Part shown: positions 1 to 9,059 of the stretch, piece after piece
Layout: each line of letters opens with the position of its first letter
Numbering within the stretch: position 1 is the stretch's first letter
Source: Rhodovarius lipocyclicus
Lineage (GTDB): Bacteria; Pseudomonadota; Alphaproteobacteria; Acetobacterales; Acetobacteraceae
Length of the DNA: 64,000 nt
Assembly (NCBI RefSeq): GCF_009900765.1
Contig: NZ_JAAABL010000010.1
Coordinates: forward strand, 22,173-86,172
Direction: 5' to 3'
Made by a program: the position numbers and the translations under genes
Notes under the pieces: generated by a model
The model's input: the letters and a program-made list of their open reading frames with translations, nothing else
Database searches by the model: none
Told to the model about the DNA's origin: nothing

Positions 1-1
1 C

Positions 2-313
2 CGCGCCAAGCTGCTGGCCGCCGTGCAGGCCGCCTTCGAGGAGGTGGACATCCTGCTCTGCGCCTCCTCCATGGACCCCGCCGCGCGCATCGACGATGTG
101 CCGGAGGTGGAGCGCACCTATCCCCGCCAGGCGCGCACCGCCTTCAACGTGACCGGCCATCCGGCGATCACGCTGATGTCGGGCCTGTCCTCCGGCGGGT
201 TGCCGCTGTCGGTTCAGTTCGTCGCCCCCGCCTGGCGGGAGGCGCTGCTGTTCCGCGCCGCCGCCGGATATGAGGCGCTGGCGGGCTTCAAGGGCATGCG
301 GCCGCCGCTGTGA
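2..313 (+). CDS. Amidase, C-terminal fragment (cut by window start)
   Basis: The reading frame is open from the first bases and ends at a TGA at 311-313, so only the last ~103 residues are seen. The segment has the look of the amidase-signature family C-terminus: a stretch ending in FNVTGHPAITLMSG, then a small Gly/Ser loop and LPLSVQFVAP, which shape the substrate pocket in this family. The catalytic Ser-cisSer-Lys residues would lie upstream of the window. The substrate cannot be told from this part. The next gene starts inside its stop codon (TGATG), so the two are probably co-transcribed. Confidence 0.75.
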   Translation, partial: RAKLLAAVQAAFEEVDILLCASSMDPAARIDDVPEVERTYPRQARTAFNVTGHPAITLMSGLSSGGLPLSVQFVAPAWREALLFRAAAGYEALAGFKGMRPPL

Positions 314-954
314 TGCTGGTCGCCGTCGGTTTCCAGGCGGAGGCGGCGCTGCTGCCCCCGGGTATGGCGGTGGTCTGCGCCGCCGCCAACCCGGCGCTGC
401 TGGCGCGCCGGCTGGCAGCCCTGCCCCGGCCCGAACGCATCCTGAGCTTCGGCGTGGCGGGCGGGCTGGACCCCGCCTTGCCCAGCGGCGCGCTGCTGCT
501 GGCCTCGGCGTTGATGGCACCCGAGGGCCCCTATACCCCCGACGCCGCCTGGACCGCCCAGCTGGCCGCCGCCACCGGGGCGCGCCCCGTGGTGCTGGCG
601 GGCTGCGACACGCTGATCGCCTCGGCGGCGGAAAAGGCCGCGCTGCGCGCCCGCACCGGCGCCGCCGCCGTGGATATGGAAAGCGCCGTGGTGGCCCGGC
701 ACTGCGCCTCACTGGGCATTCCCTTCGCCGTGCTGCGCGCCGTGGGCGACACCGCGCATGAGGCCCTGCCCCCCGCCGCCGCCCATGGGCTGGATGAGGA
801 CGGCAACCCCGCCCCCTGGCGGGTGCTGCGCGCGCTGCTGCGCCGCCCGCAGGATCTGCCCGGGCTGATCCGCCTGGCGCGCCGCACCGGCACCGCCCTG
901 GCCGCGCTGAAACCCGCCATCGGCGCCGCGCTGAAACACTCCGCCACAGGCTGA
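313..954 (+). CDS. Nucleoside phosphorylase-family protein, HpnG-like
   Basis: A 213-residue protein of the purine/uridine phosphorylase and MTA/SAH nucleosidase fold. The family marks are FGVAGGLDPALPSGALL in the N-terminal half and AAVDMESAVVAR near residue 120, where the Met-Glu pair binds the ribose. The wording VDMES followed by IPFAVLRAVGDTA resembles the hopanoid-associated phosphorylase HpnG, thought to cleave adenine from adenosyl-hopane. No other hopanoid gene lies nearby, so that role is an inference. The start is ATG 313, overlapping the amidase TGA by one base; GTG 310 is an alternative. Confidence 0.65.
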   Translation: MLVAVGFQAEAALLPPGMAVVCAAANPALLARRLAALPRPERILSFGVAGGLDPALPSGALLLASALMAPEGPYTPDAAWTAQLAAATGARPVVLAGCDTLIASAAEKAALRARTGAAAVDMESAVVARHCASLGIPFAVLRAVGDTAHEALPPAAAHGLDEDGNPAPWRVLRALLRRPQDLPGLIRLARRTGTALAALKPAIGAALKHSATG

Positions 955-969
955 CACCTTGCCAGCGCC

Positions 970-1455
970 GTGGCGGGGTTCCAGAAATCCGTCATGCCGT
1001 TCGTGTTGGCCATATTGGCGGCCCTGGCCCCCGCCTTCGCCAAGCTCTCCGAGGGCTGGTTCGAGCTGGTGCCCTGCGAGCTGTGCCTGTGGCAGCGGGC
1101 CCCCTATTGGGTGGCGGTGCCGCTGTTCCTGGCCGCGGGCTTCCTGCCGCGCCGGTGTGGGCTGTTCCTGGCGCTGGGGGGGCTGGCCTGCCTGGTCTCG
1201 GCCGCGATCGGGGGGTTCCATGCCGGGGTGGAATGGGGCTGGTGGCCCTCGCCCCTGCCCGGCTGCGCGGCGCCGACCGCGCAGGCCAATATGAGCCTGG
1301 ATGACCTGATGCGCTCGCTGGCCCCGGCGCCGACCAAGCCCTGCGATGCCGCGACCTTCCTGATCCCCGGCCTGCCGGTCTCCATGGCGGCGATGAACGC
1401 GATCTATGGGGCGGTCGTGGCGGGGTTGGCTTTCCTCACCGCGAGGCGGCGCTGA
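970..1455 (+). CDS. DsbB-family disulfide bond formation protein
   Basis: A 161-residue inner-membrane protein with four hydrophobic segments. Two cysteine pairs fit DsbB: CELC in the first periplasmic loop (followed by LWQR, as is usual), and a second pair in the long loop near PLPGC and KPCD. DsbB reoxidises DsbA and passes electrons to quinone. The annotated start is GTG 970; ATG 994 would remove eight residues and start directly at the first membrane segment. No DsbA is next to it. Its last 20 bases overlap the end of the convergent racemase-family gene. Confidence 0.8.
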   Translation: MAGFQKSVMPFVLAILAALAPAFAKLSEGWFELVPCELCLWQRAPYWVAVPLFLAAGFLPRRCGLFLALGGLACLVSAAIGGFHAGVEWGWWPSPLPGCAAPTAQANMSLDDLMRSLAPAPTKPCDAATFLIPGLPVSMAAMNAIYGAVVAGLAFLTARRR

Positions 1456-2056
1456 GGGTTCCGCCCAGGGTCGTTCCCAGGGCCGCCATCGCCGCATCCG
1501 GCACCGTCATCACCCGCGCGCCCCCGCCCGCCACCGCCATGGAGGCCTGGGCCAGCGCCACCGTCTCCGCCCCCACGGCCGCCGCGCGGATCGCCGCCGC
1601 GTAGCCTTCCGCATCCCCCGCCTTGAACCGCGCCCAGGCCCCGGGCACCAGCCGCAACTCCCACGCCTTGCCCGCCGGCGCCGCCGCCGCGAACAGCGCG
1701 CGGGTGGGTTCCAACGTCGTCTCCACCGCGCACAGCACCAGCAGACGCCCGGGCCGCGCCATGGCCGCGCGCGCCAGCGCCGCATCCACGCGCAGGGCGG
1801 GGATGGGCCAGGTGGCGCCCTCCAGCGCCGGGCCCAGGGTGGAGCAGGTGAGCAGCAGCGCCGACGCCCCCGGCAGGGCGCGGGCCAGCTCGGCCCGGGT
1901 TTCGGCCAGGATGGCGGGGGTGGCGCCGCCCGCGGCCTCCGCGCCCGCCAGCAGGTCCGGTCGCAGGGCGTGGCGCAGGGTCAGCCCATGGCGGGCGGCC
2001 GCGGCCTCGAACAGCGGGATGTTGCTGGCGGCGGTGTGCAGGCAGGCGACGGTCAT
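1436..2056 (-). CDS. Asp/Glu racemase-superfamily protein
   Basis: A 206-residue protein resembling aspartate/glutamate/hydantoin racemase-like proteins. It has an N-terminal segment MTVACLHTAASNIPLF and a conserved Cys in LLLTCSTLGPA near residue 75. The second active-site Cys of true racemases, expected in the C-terminal half, is not obvious: the matching segment reads ALAQASMA. It may therefore be a one-cysteine family member, such as a decarboxylase- or isomerase-like enzyme. The start is ATG at 2056; another in-frame ATG lies five codons upstream at 2071. Convergent with the DsbB-like gene. Substrate unknown. Confidence 0.6.
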   Translation of the reverse strand: MTVACLHTAASNIPLFEAAAARHGLTLRHALRPDLLAGAEAAGGATPAILAETRAELARALPGASALLLTCSTLGPALEGATWPIPALRVDAALARAAMARPGRLLVLCAVETTLEPTRALFAAAAPAGKAWELRLVPGAWARFKAGDAEGYAAAIRAAAVGAETVALAQASMAVAGGGARVMTVPDAAMAALGTTLGGTLSAASR

Positions 2057-2164
2057 GCGCCAGGGTCGCATGGGCCATGCCAGGGTTGAAGCGCCCCCCG
2101 GCCGCATGCCACATGCTGGGGCATGTGCCCTCACCCCGCCTTTTCCGCCCGCGAGCCCTGAGGG

Positions 2165-3325
2165 ATGTCCGCCGTTCTGACCCGTGCCACGCCGCCCGGC
2201 GTGTGGCTGTTCGTCGCCGCCGCCACCTGCGCCTTCGGCGGCGTCTGGATGAGCGTGCCGCTGGCCTCGGTCCTGCTGGCCGAACGTGGGGAGGCCCCGG
2301 CGCTGGTCGGGCTCTACGCGGCCTCGGTGTGGGTCACGGCGCTGGTCTCGGCGCCCTTCACCCCCTGGGTGGCGGGCTGGTTCGGGGGGGCGGTGAAGCT
2401 GCACCGGCTGGCGGGGCTGGGCTGCGTGCTGGCGCTGCTGGGGCTTTCGACCAACCCGGCCCTGCCCTTCTGGTTCCTGCTGGGGCCGGTGCTGGGCCTG
2501 TCCTCCTGCTTCACCTGGACGACATCGGACGCCATCGCGGGCGCCATGGCCCCGCCGGGGCGTGAGGGACGGTTCCTGGGCATCTATCAGACCTTCGTCT
2601 CCGCCGCGATCGGCGGCGGCCCGGCCGTGCTGTGGCTGACCGGCGTGCGGGCGGAGGCCTTCGCGGCCTCGGCCTGCATCATCCTGGTCGGCACCCTGCT
2701 GACGCTGGCAGTGAAGGAGCCGCGGGGCGCCGTGCCGCGCCGCATGCGGGTCTCGGTGCCGCGCCTGCGGCCGGTGGCGCTGATGATGATCGCCCCGGCC
2801 GGGGCGGCGGTGCTGTGCGGTTCCCTGGAAGGGGTCGCCGGCGCCGTATTCCCGGTGCAGGCGCTGGGCCTGGGCATGAGTGCGGCGGCCGCCGCCAGCA
2901 TCGTGGTGGCCACGGGCTTCGGCAATGTGCTGGCGCAATTCCCGGTGGGCTGGTTCGCGGACCGTTTCGGCACCCATCGCGCCCTGCTGGGCTGCGCGGT
3001 GCTGGTCGCGGTGGGCTCTCTGCTGTGGCCGCTGCTGGCGCCGGGGCTGGCGGTGTGGCCGCTGCTGTCGGTGTGGGGCGGGGCGGCCGGGGCGATCTAT
3101 ACGCTGGGCATGGTGCGCGCGGTGCAGCGCTTCGCGGGGCCGGCCCGGGCCATGGGCATGGCGGGGCTCAACACCGCCTATCTGCTGGGGGGCGCGGTGG
3201 GGGCGCCGCTGGGCGGGCTGGTGCTGCAGGCGGTGCCGGGGGCCGGCCTGCCGGTGGCGCTCGCCGCGCTGGCGCTGGGCGGGGGCCTGGCGCTGAGCCT
3301 GGCCGCGTTGCGGCGCGGCGGTTAG
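2165..3325 (+). CDS. MFS transporter
   Basis: A 386-residue, very hydrophobic protein with about 12 membrane segments, in the usual size range for major facilitator permeases. The loop after the second/third helix and the second-half motif VGWFADRFGTHRALLG (near residue 265) match the MFS signature G-x-x-x-D-R-x-G-R. It is likely a proton-driven exporter or sugar/drug permease; substrate cannot be inferred. A purine-rich AGGG precedes the ATG. Its end faces the outer-membrane-like gene with only 15 bases between them. Confidence 0.75.
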   Translation: MSAVLTRATPPGVWLFVAAATCAFGGVWMSVPLASVLLAERGEAPALVGLYAASVWVTALVSAPFTPWVAGWFGGAVKLHRLAGLGCVLALLGLSTNPALPFWFLLGPVLGLSSCFTWTTSDAIAGAMAPPGREGRFLGIYQTFVSAAIGGGPAVLWLTGVRAEAFAASACIILVGTLLTLAVKEPRGAVPRRMRVSVPRLRPVALMMIAPAGAAVLCGSLEGVAGAVFPVQALGLGMSAAAAASIVVATGFGNVLAQFPVGWFADRFGTHRALLGCAVLVAVGSLLWPLLAPGLAVWPLLSVWGGAAGAIYTLGMVRAVQRFAGPARAMGMAGLNTAYLLGGAVGAPLGGLVLQAVPGAGLPVALAALALGGGLALSLAALRRGG

Positions 3326-3340
3326 GGCGGGGGCGGCTAG

Positions 3341-4168
3341 TTAGTAGCGGTACCACCAAGCCGCCAGCACCGCCTGGCCCAAGGCCACGCGCCGGCCGGC
3401 GACCTCACGCATATAGCCCAGCTGAATGCTGTGCCGCGCGTTGATGTCATGCACGATCGAGAACTGCGCGCGGTGGATCGCGTAATCCGGCCCGCCGGGC
3501 CCGTTGTTGCGCATGCCGATGGTGCCGAAATACTGCGCCATCACCATCCAGTCCGGCACCGGGCGGAAGCCCAGCGTCACGTCGCCGCGTACCTCATCCG
3601 CGGCGCTGCCGGGCCGGAAGCGATAGCCCGCCGCCAGCGAGGTGAAGGCCGTCATGCCGCGCGGCAGTTCGAAGCTGTGGCCGTACAGCACCCGCGCCTC
3701 GAAGCTGGGATGGGGTTCGGCGATATAGGTGTTGTGGCGCCCGCCGACGCCGGGCGTGATCACGGTGCCCTGCACCGCCAGCACGTTCCAGTCGCCGCGA
3801 TGAATGGTGTAGCGCGCGAAGGCCGAGGTATCGGCCATGCCGAAGCCGCTGGAACGGCCCGAACCCTGGTCCATCCAGGTCGCCTGCAGCCGGGGTGCGA
3901 GGCCCACCGTCCAGCGCTGGGTCAGCCCATGTTCCCAATAGGGGGAGATATCGAGCCGGGTGACCGAACCCCGGCCCGGCAGCCGGTTGCCGCGGCTGTC
4001 ATAGCCATCCGTATCGGCCCAGTAAGGGCCCATCTGCAGGATGACCTGGCCGCCGCCCTCGGGCTGCGGCCATTGCGCGGCGGCGGGGCGGGCCAGGGCG
4101 CAGCCCAGCAGCGCAACGCCCAGCGTGAACCCGCCGGTTTTCAGCACATGCCGCGCTTCTGATGTCAT
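3341..4168 (-). CDS. Predicted outer-membrane beta-barrel protein
   Basis: A 275-residue protein with a signal peptide (hydrophobic LGVALLGCALARPAAAQ, cleavage after AAAQ around residue 33). The mature part has alternating polar/hydrophobic stretches, many Tyr/Trp residues and a C-terminus ending in WWYRY, as in outer-membrane barrels that finish in an aromatic residue. It resembles transporter-like barrel proteins of unknown substrate. The start chosen is ATG 4168, just before the signal peptide; a longer in-frame extension upstream lacks support. A palindrome lies 29-64 bases upstream of the start and may be its operator. Confidence 0.55.
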   Translation of the reverse strand: MTSEARHVLKTGGFTLGVALLGCALARPAAAQWPQPEGGGQVILQMGPYWADTDGYDSRGNRLPGRGSVTRLDISPYWEHGLTQRWTVGLAPRLQATWMDQGSGRSSGFGMADTSAFARYTIHRGDWNVLAVQGTVITPGVGGRHNTYIAEPHPSFEARVLYGHSFELPRGMTAFTSLAAGYRFRPGSAADEVRGDVTLGFRPVPDWMVMAQYFGTIGMRNNGPGGPDYAIHRAQFSIVHDINARHSIQLGYMREVAGRRVALGQAVLAAWWYRY

Positions 4169-4196
4169 GATCTGCCCTCGTCGCCGCGCCAAATAG

Positions 4197-4232
4197 CGCC
4201 TAAACGTCTCAACTATTAAGACACGTTTAGCG
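4197..4232. promoter_or_regulatory. Imperfect palindrome, candidate operator
   Basis: Two arms, CGCCTAAACGT (4197-4207) and ACGTTTAGCG (4223-4232), are inverted repeats. A nested GTCT (4206-4209) / AGAC (4219-4222) pair lies around an AT-rich centre. It sits upstream of the outer-membrane-like gene, whose start is at 4168 on the minus strand. Such a site would suit a dimeric repressor, but no regulator gene is adjacent, so the role is inferred. Confidence 0.4.
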
Positions 4233-4258
4233 AATAGAGCAGAAACAGGCAATGATAA

Positions 4259-4314
4259 CCCTGCGTGGTTGCAGAACCGCGCAGGGAATTCCAGGGGCCG
4301 CCAAGCCCCTGGAA
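4259..4314 (-). terminator. Two hairpins after trpA, probable terminator
   Basis: Directly after the trpA stop are two perfect stems: TTCCAGGGGC/GCCCCTGGAA (4289-4314, six-base loop) and CCCTGCG/CGCAGGG (4259-4286). On the trpA strand the second is followed by TTAT rather than a long T run, so termination is likely but not textbook. They also lie between trpA and the divergent upstream region of the outer-membrane-like gene. Confidence 0.5.
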
Positions 4315-4323
4315 AGATTGGAT

Positions 4324-5139
4324 TCAGCCCCGGACGGCCTCGGCCAGGGCCCGCACATCGTCCAGCACGGCGCGCACGGTGCCGGGGGTGGCCCGGCCCT
4401 GGGCATCCAGGGTGCTCGCCAGCTTCTCGATCAGCGCGCTGGCCACCACCGCGCCATCGGCGATGGCCGCCGCCTCCGCCGCCTGGGCCGGCGTGCGCAC
4501 ACCGAAGCCGATGGCGATCGGCAGGTCGGTGTGGGCGCGCACCAGCGGGATGGCGGCGCGCAGTGCATCGCCCGTCGCGCTGCGCGTGCCGGTGACGCCG
4601 GTGATGGCGACGTAGTAGATGAAGCCCGAGCTGTTCTTCAGCACGAGGGGCAGGCGGGCCTCGTCGGTCGTGGGAGCCACCAGGCGGATCAGGTCCAGCC
4701 CCTGCGCTTGCGCGAAGGGCTGCACGTCCTGGCTTTCCTCGGGCGGCATATCCACGATGATGAGGCCATCGACGCCGGAGGCCGCGGCGTCCACGCAGAA
4801 GCGCTCCGGCCCGTAGCTGAGGATGGGGTTCAGGTAGCCCATCAGGATGATGGGCGTGTCCTGGTCCTCCTCACGGAAGTCCCGCACCATGGCCAGGGTG
4901 CCGGCCACGGTGGCACCCGCCTTCAGCGCGCGCTGGCCCGCGAGCTGGACGGTGGGGCCATCCGCCATCGGGTCGCTGAACGGCATGCCGATCTCGATCA
5001 GGTCCGCACCCGCCCCCGGCATGCCGCGCAGGATGGCCATGCTGGTGGCGGGGTCGGGGTCATAGGCCTCGAGGAAGGGCATGAGCGCGCCGCGCCCTTC
5101 CTGCTTCAGCGCGGCGAAGCGCGCGGTGATCCGGCTCAC
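4324..5139 (-). CDS. trpA: Tryptophan synthase alpha chain
   Basis: A 271-residue TIM-barrel protein that cleaves indole-3-glycerol phosphate to indole and glyceraldehyde 3-phosphate and passes indole to TrpB. The family motif [19 protein letters not shown] carries the catalytic Glu, and the second catalytic Asp follows the NPILSYG region. Phosphate-binding Gly-rich stretches ([10 protein letters not shown]) lie toward the C-terminus. The start is GTG at 5139, overlapping the trpB stop by four bases (GTGA), giving the normal family length and tight translational coupling. A longer in-frame upstream extension inside trpB is not believable. Confidence 0.95.
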   Translation of the reverse strand: MSRITARFAALKQEGRGALMPFLEAYDPDPATSMAILRGMPGAGADLIEIGMPFSDPMADGPTVQLAGQRALKAGATVAGTLAMVRDFREEDQDTPIILMGYLNPILSYGPERFCVDAAASGVDGLIIVDMPPEESQDVQPFAQAQGLDLIRLVAPTTDEARLPLVLKNSSGFIYYVAITGVTGTRSATGDALRAAIPLVRAHTDLPIAIGFGVRTPAQAAEAAAIADGAVVASALIEKLASTLDAQGRATPGTVRAVLDDVRALAEAVRG

Positions 5140-6359
5140 AGCGTCACCCCCAGATGCTTGGCGACAGCGAAGATGTCCTTGTCCCCCCGGCCGCACATGT
5201 TCATCAGGATATGGTGGTCGCTGGGCAGGGTGGGCGCGATGCGCATGACATGCGCCAGCGCATGGGAGGGCTCGAGCGCGGGGATGATCCCCTCCAGCCG
5301 CGAACAGAGCTGGAAGGCTTCCAGCGCCTCCCGGTCGGTCGCGGAGACGTATTTCACCCGCCCGATCTCATGCAGCCAGGAATGTTCCGGCCCGATGCCC
5401 GGATAGTCGAGGCCCGCCGAGATGGAATGGCCTTCCAGGATCTGGCCGTCCTTGTCCTGCAGCAGATAGGTGCGGTTGCCGTGCAGCACGCCGGGGCGCC
5501 CGCCGGTCAGGCTCGCGCAATGGCCGTTCTCCACATCCAGCCCATAGCCCGCCGCCTCCACGCCGTGCATGGCGACGGAGGGATCGTCCAGGAACGGGAA
5601 GAACAGCCCCATGGCATTGGACCCGCCGCCGATCGCGGCCACCAGCGTATCCGGCAGGCGGCCGGTGGCGGCCAGCATCTGCTCGCGCGCTTCCTCGCCG
5701 ATCACGGACTGGAAATCGCGCACCATCTGCGGATAGGGCGCGGGGCCCGCGACCGTGCCGATGCAATAGTAGGTGTCGTGCACGTTCGCGACCCAATAGC
5801 GCAGGGCCTCGTTCATCGCGTCCTTCAAGGTGCCGGCGCCGGCGGTGACGGCCACCACCTCCGCGCCCAGCAGCTTCATGCGGAACACGTTGGGCTGCTG
5901 GCGCTCCACATCGGTCGCGCCCATGAAGACGGTGCAGGGCAGGTTGAACAGCGCGCAGGCGGTGGCGGTGGCCACGCCATGCTGGCCGGCCCCGGTCTCC
6001 GCGATGATGCGCGTCTTGCCCATGCGCCTGGCCAGCAGGATCTGCCCCAGCACGGCGTTGATCTTGTGCGCGCCGGTGTGGTTCAGCTCATCGCGCTTCA
6101 TGTAGACCTGGGCGCCGCCCAGGTGCTCCGTCAGGCGCTTCGCGTGCCACAGCGGGCTGGGGCGGCCCACATAATCCTTCAGCAGCCAACGCCACTCGGC
6201 CTCGAACGCCGGGTCCTGGCGGGCGGCCTTGTAGGCGGCCTCGACTTCCAGGATGCACGGCATGAGGGTTTCGGCCACATAGCGGCCGCCGAAGGTGCCA
6301 AAGCGGCCGGCCTCATCGGGACCGGTGCGCAGGCTGTTGGGCGTGACGGGCTTGTTCAA
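5136..6359 (-). CDS. trpB: Tryptophan synthase beta chain
   Basis: A 407-residue PLP enzyme that joins indole with serine to make tryptophan. The PLP lysine is K99 in [12 protein letters not shown]. The phosphate-binding loop is GGGSNAMG near residue 240. The protein is full length and begins with the usual segment around [17 protein letters not shown]. It forms the alpha2-beta2 channelling complex with TrpA, encoded immediately downstream with a 4-base overlap. No trpF is seen just upstream; the next gene that way is an unrelated membrane protein. No attenuator-like leader is visible. Confidence 0.96.
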   Translation of the reverse strand: MNKPVTPNSLRTGPDEAGRFGTFGGRYVAETLMPCILEVEAAYKAARQDPAFEAEWRWLLKDYVGRPSPLWHAKRLTEHLGGAQVYMKRDELNHTGAHKINAVLGQILLARRMGKTRIIAETGAGQHGVATATACALFNLPCTVFMGATDVERQQPNVFRMKLLGAEVVAVTAGAGTLKDAMNEALRYWVANVHDTYYCIGTVAGPAPYPQMVRDFQSVIGEEAREQMLAATGRLPDTLVAAIGGGSNAMGLFFPFLDDPSVAMHGVEAAGYGLDVENGHCASLTGGRPGVLHGNRTYLLQDKDGQILEGHSISAGLDYPGIGPEHSWLHEIGRVKYVSATDREALEAFQLCSRLEGIIPALEPSHALAHVMRIAPTLPSDHHILMNMCGRGDKDIFAVAKHLGVTL

Positions 6360-6439
6360 CTGGGTTCCCCGTTGATTGTCGTTTCGGACAGCCCGCTTCT
6401 AGAACAGAACCCGCGCCGCTGATACCGCCGCGGGGCAGC

Positions 6440-7999
6440 TTATCGGCGCGTTGCGCGGCAGAAACGGTGCGTGTCCATGGTGGTGCGCACGATCTGGCAT
6501 TCGCCCGATATGATCAGGCCCAGGGGCTCCAGCCGGCGGTTCGTCTCCTCCAACGGCAAGTGCGGGGTGGTGAGGATGCGGAACCCGCCCGGATGCGCCG
6601 CCACCGCCGCGATGATCCGCCGGCGCAGGCCGGAATCGAAATGCGGCTGGGTCAGGTTGGTGAAGGCGCCCATCACCCGAACCTCGGGCGGCATGAAAGG
6701 CACCAGATAGCCGTGCGGCGCATCATCGAGCGTCACCACCATCTCGGTCGGCTGGACCGGCAGCGGATCCACCCACAACACCTGCGCGCCATAGCGGGCA
6801 TGGCCCCAATTGGGCGGGGCAACCCACAGGATGGCACCCAGCGCTATGGCACAGGCCGCACCGAACCCCGCCAGAACCCGCGCCCGTAGCAGGAGGCCGA
6901 GTGCCAGGACCACCAGCAGCCCGCTCAATGTCTCCAGCACCAGCAGATAGCGGTAGATGCCGAAGGTCTTTGCCCACATGGCATATCCCATGATGGCGAA
7001 GCCCAGCAGGAACAGGGTGGCGCGCTGGCGGCGGGCGGCGGCGAAGCTCCAGGGCCAGTTGCGCAATGCCGCGATCGCCAGGCCCGCCACCCCCAGCATG
7101 GCCAGCGCCAGGCGCGGGTCGCGCATCGGCAGCTCTGTCACCATACCGCTGGCCTTGCGCAGCCAGAAGAAGGGATAGAACAGCCCCTGCCAGAGATCGC
7201 GCGGCAGGAAGCGCTCATCGGCGATGCGGATGGGCGGAAAATCCGGCGAGCGGAAGATGTCGTTGTACATCGGAAACACGGGGTTGCCGGTGTTGCGCCA
7301 TAGGAACCACGCCCAGCCCCCCCAAGTGAGCAGGAAGCCCGCCACCATGCTGATACCGGTCAGGACCGCGGCCCTCAGCCCGAACAGCGCCAGCACCATG
7401 ATGCCGAAGGGCGCGGCATAGATGATGTTGGTCAGCTTCAGCCCCAGCGCGAGGCCCATCACCGCCCCTGCGAGCGCCAGCCAACCCAGGCCGCGCGCCG
7501 TGAGTGGCGAGGGCGACGCGGCCTCCCGCAGGGCGAGCCACAGCGCCAGCAGCACCAGCAGCCCCAGATTCACGTCGTTGGAGCTCAAGCCGATCAGCGA
7601 GAGGAAATCGGCGCCCGTGATGCCGATCAGCCAGGCCGGGGCAGCAAGCCAGGCCAGCCCCGCCTGCGCGGGGAACGCCGCGCGCAGCACCACCAGGCAG
7701 GTCTTGCCCAGCACGAAGGCGTAAACCCCCGCCGGAAGCCCCATCAGAAAAGCGAACAGCCGTGGCCAATCATTCAGCGCCCGCATCAACACATATTGCG
7801 GCACATGTGCGATGGGGTTGAAGAAGCTCTGCAATTGCCCCGCCGCCAGGTCCTGGAACCCGCGCCCGGTCAGCAGCGCATAGGGACCATAGAACTGGTA
7901 GTTCATCAGGTCCCAGTTGATATCCGTGCCCATTTGCCAGGAACGCAGCCCACCCGCCAGGCACAGCACCAACAGGATCAGCCCATCGCCACGGCGCAT
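6440..7999 (-). CDS. Polytopic membrane protein, probable GT-C glycosyltransferase
   Basis: A 519-residue protein with about ten to twelve hydrophobic segments and a soluble C-terminal part of about 110 residues. The first periplasmic loop holds acidic residues (GTDINWDLMNYQFYGPYALL), the usual site of the catalytic Asp in GT-C enzymes that use polyprenyl-phosphate sugars. No exact family could be read. The gene is divergent from a DPM1/GtrB-like glycosyltransferase 115 bases away, which would make such a lipid-linked sugar, so the two may act in sequence. Function as a transferase is inferred from topology and context. Confidence 0.5.
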   Translation of the reverse strand: MRRGDGLILLVLCLAGGLRSWQMGTDINWDLMNYQFYGPYALLTGRGFQDLAAGQLQSFFNPIAHVPQYVLMRALNDWPRLFAFLMGLPAGVYAFVLGKTCLVVLRAAFPAQAGLAWLAAPAWLIGITGADFLSLIGLSSNDVNLGLLVLLALWLALREAASPSPLTARGLGWLALAGAVMGLALGLKLTNIIYAAPFGIMVLALFGLRAAVLTGISMVAGFLLTWGGWAWFLWRNTGNPVFPMYNDIFRSPDFPPIRIADERFLPRDLWQGLFYPFFWLRKASGMVTELPMRDPRLALAMLGVAGLAIAALRNWPWSFAAARRQRATLFLLGFAIMGYAMWAKTFGIYRYLLVLETLSGLLVVLALGLLLRARVLAGFGAACAIALGAILWVAPPNWGHARYGAQVLWVDPLPVQPTEMVVTLDDAPHGYLVPFMPPEVRVMGAFTNLTQPHFDSGLRRRIIAAVAAHPGGFRILTTPHLPLEETNRRLEPLGLIISGECQIVRTTMDTHRFCRATRR

Positions 8000-8114
8000 C
8001 GAACGCTCCAGATATCGTCAGAACGACCACATGCCCCGGTCCGGCGAGGCCTTGCAACCCGGCCCGGCCTTGGTTAGCCCGCTTCCCGGACCACCTTGAC
8101 CCAGCAGGATACAG

Positions 8115-9056
8115 ATGCCGCAGCCCGAGAACACCGTCATCCTGTCCTCACCCCGTGTCGCCATCCTCGTGCCCTGCCACAATGAGGCACTGACGGTGGC
8201 CGAGGTCGTGCACGGCTTCCGCGCGGCGCTGCCGCAGGCCGATATCTACGTCTACGACAACAACTCCTCCGACGGCACGGCCGAGGTCGCGCGCGCCGCC
8301 GGCGCCATCACCCGCTTCGAGGACCAGCCCGGCAAGGGCAGCGTGGTGCGGCGCATGTTCGCCGACATCGACGCCGACTGGTACATCATGGTCGATGGCG
8401 ACGCGACCTATGACGCCTCCGTGGCCCCCGAACTGCTGCGCTTCGGCGCGGAAGGCGGCTATGACCTGGTGAACGTCGCGCGGGAGGAGACCGGCGAGAA
8501 GGCCTACCGCCCCGGCCACCGCCTGGGCAATGTGCTGCTGACGGGCATGGTGGGCTGCGTGTTCGGCCGCCGCACGCGGGACATGCTGTCGGGCTACAAG
8601 CTGTTCTCCCGCCGCTTCGCCAAAAGCTTCCCGGCCATGAGCAGCGGCTTCGAGATCGAGACCGAGATCATGATCCATGCGCTGGAACTGCGCATGCCGA
8701 TCGGCGAGATCAGCGCCCCCTATGGCGAGCGGCCGGAGGGCTCGGTCTCCAAGCTCAAGACCTATACCGATGGCTTCGTCATCCTGAACATGATCGGCCA
8801 GTTGATCCGGCGGGAGCGGCCGCTGGCCTTCTTCGGCTCAGCCGGGCTGGTGCTGCTGCTGGGCTCGCTGGCGCTCGGCCTGCCGCTGGTATGGGAATTC
8901 CTGGAAAGCGGGCTGGTGCCCAGGCTGCCCACGGCGGTGCTGGCCTCGGGCATGATGGTCTCGGCGCTGCTGTCCTTCGCGGTGGGGCTGATCCTGGATG
9001 CCACCACCCATATGCGGCGCGAACTGAAGCGGCTGGCCTATCTGAGCGTCAGGTAG
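8115..9056 (+). CDS. GT2 glycosyltransferase, DPM1/GtrB-like
   Basis: A 313-residue protein with an N-terminal GT-A domain and two C-terminal membrane helices (about residues 235-255 and 270-292). VAILVPCHNEALTV starts the nucleotide-sugar fold, and MVDGDATYD (near residue 97) supplies the DxD-type metal site. This is the layout of polyisoprenyl-phosphate hexose synthases, which move a sugar from a nucleotide donor to undecaprenyl phosphate. The donor sugar cannot be told. The divergent neighbour is a candidate membrane transferase that would use the product. Ends only 3 bases from the convergent deacetylase gene. Confidence 0.8.
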   Translation: MPQPENTVILSSPRVAILVPCHNEALTVAEVVHGFRAALPQADIYVYDNNSSDGTAEVARAAGAITRFEDQPGKGSVVRRMFADIDADWYIMVDGDATYDASVAPELLRFGAEGGYDLVNVAREETGEKAYRPGHRLGNVLLTGMVGCVFGRRTRDMLSGYKLFSRRFAKSFPAMSSGFEIETEIMIHALELRMPIGEISAPYGERPEGSVSKLKTYTDGFVILNMIGQLIRRERPLAFFGSAGLVLLLGSLALGLPLVWEFLESGLVPRLPTAVLASGMMVSALLSFAVGLILDATTHMRRELKRLAYLSVR

Positions 9057-9059
9057 CCA

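Noticed and set aside
4259..4314. trp leader/attenuator
   Set aside because: These hairpins lie after trpA, not before trpB, and no Trp-rich leader peptide is present.
4252..5406. Long open frame on the plus strand over trpA
   Set aside because: It is antisense to trpA, which matches its family in full; in GC-rich DNA long antisense frames are common. Its product lacks family motifs.
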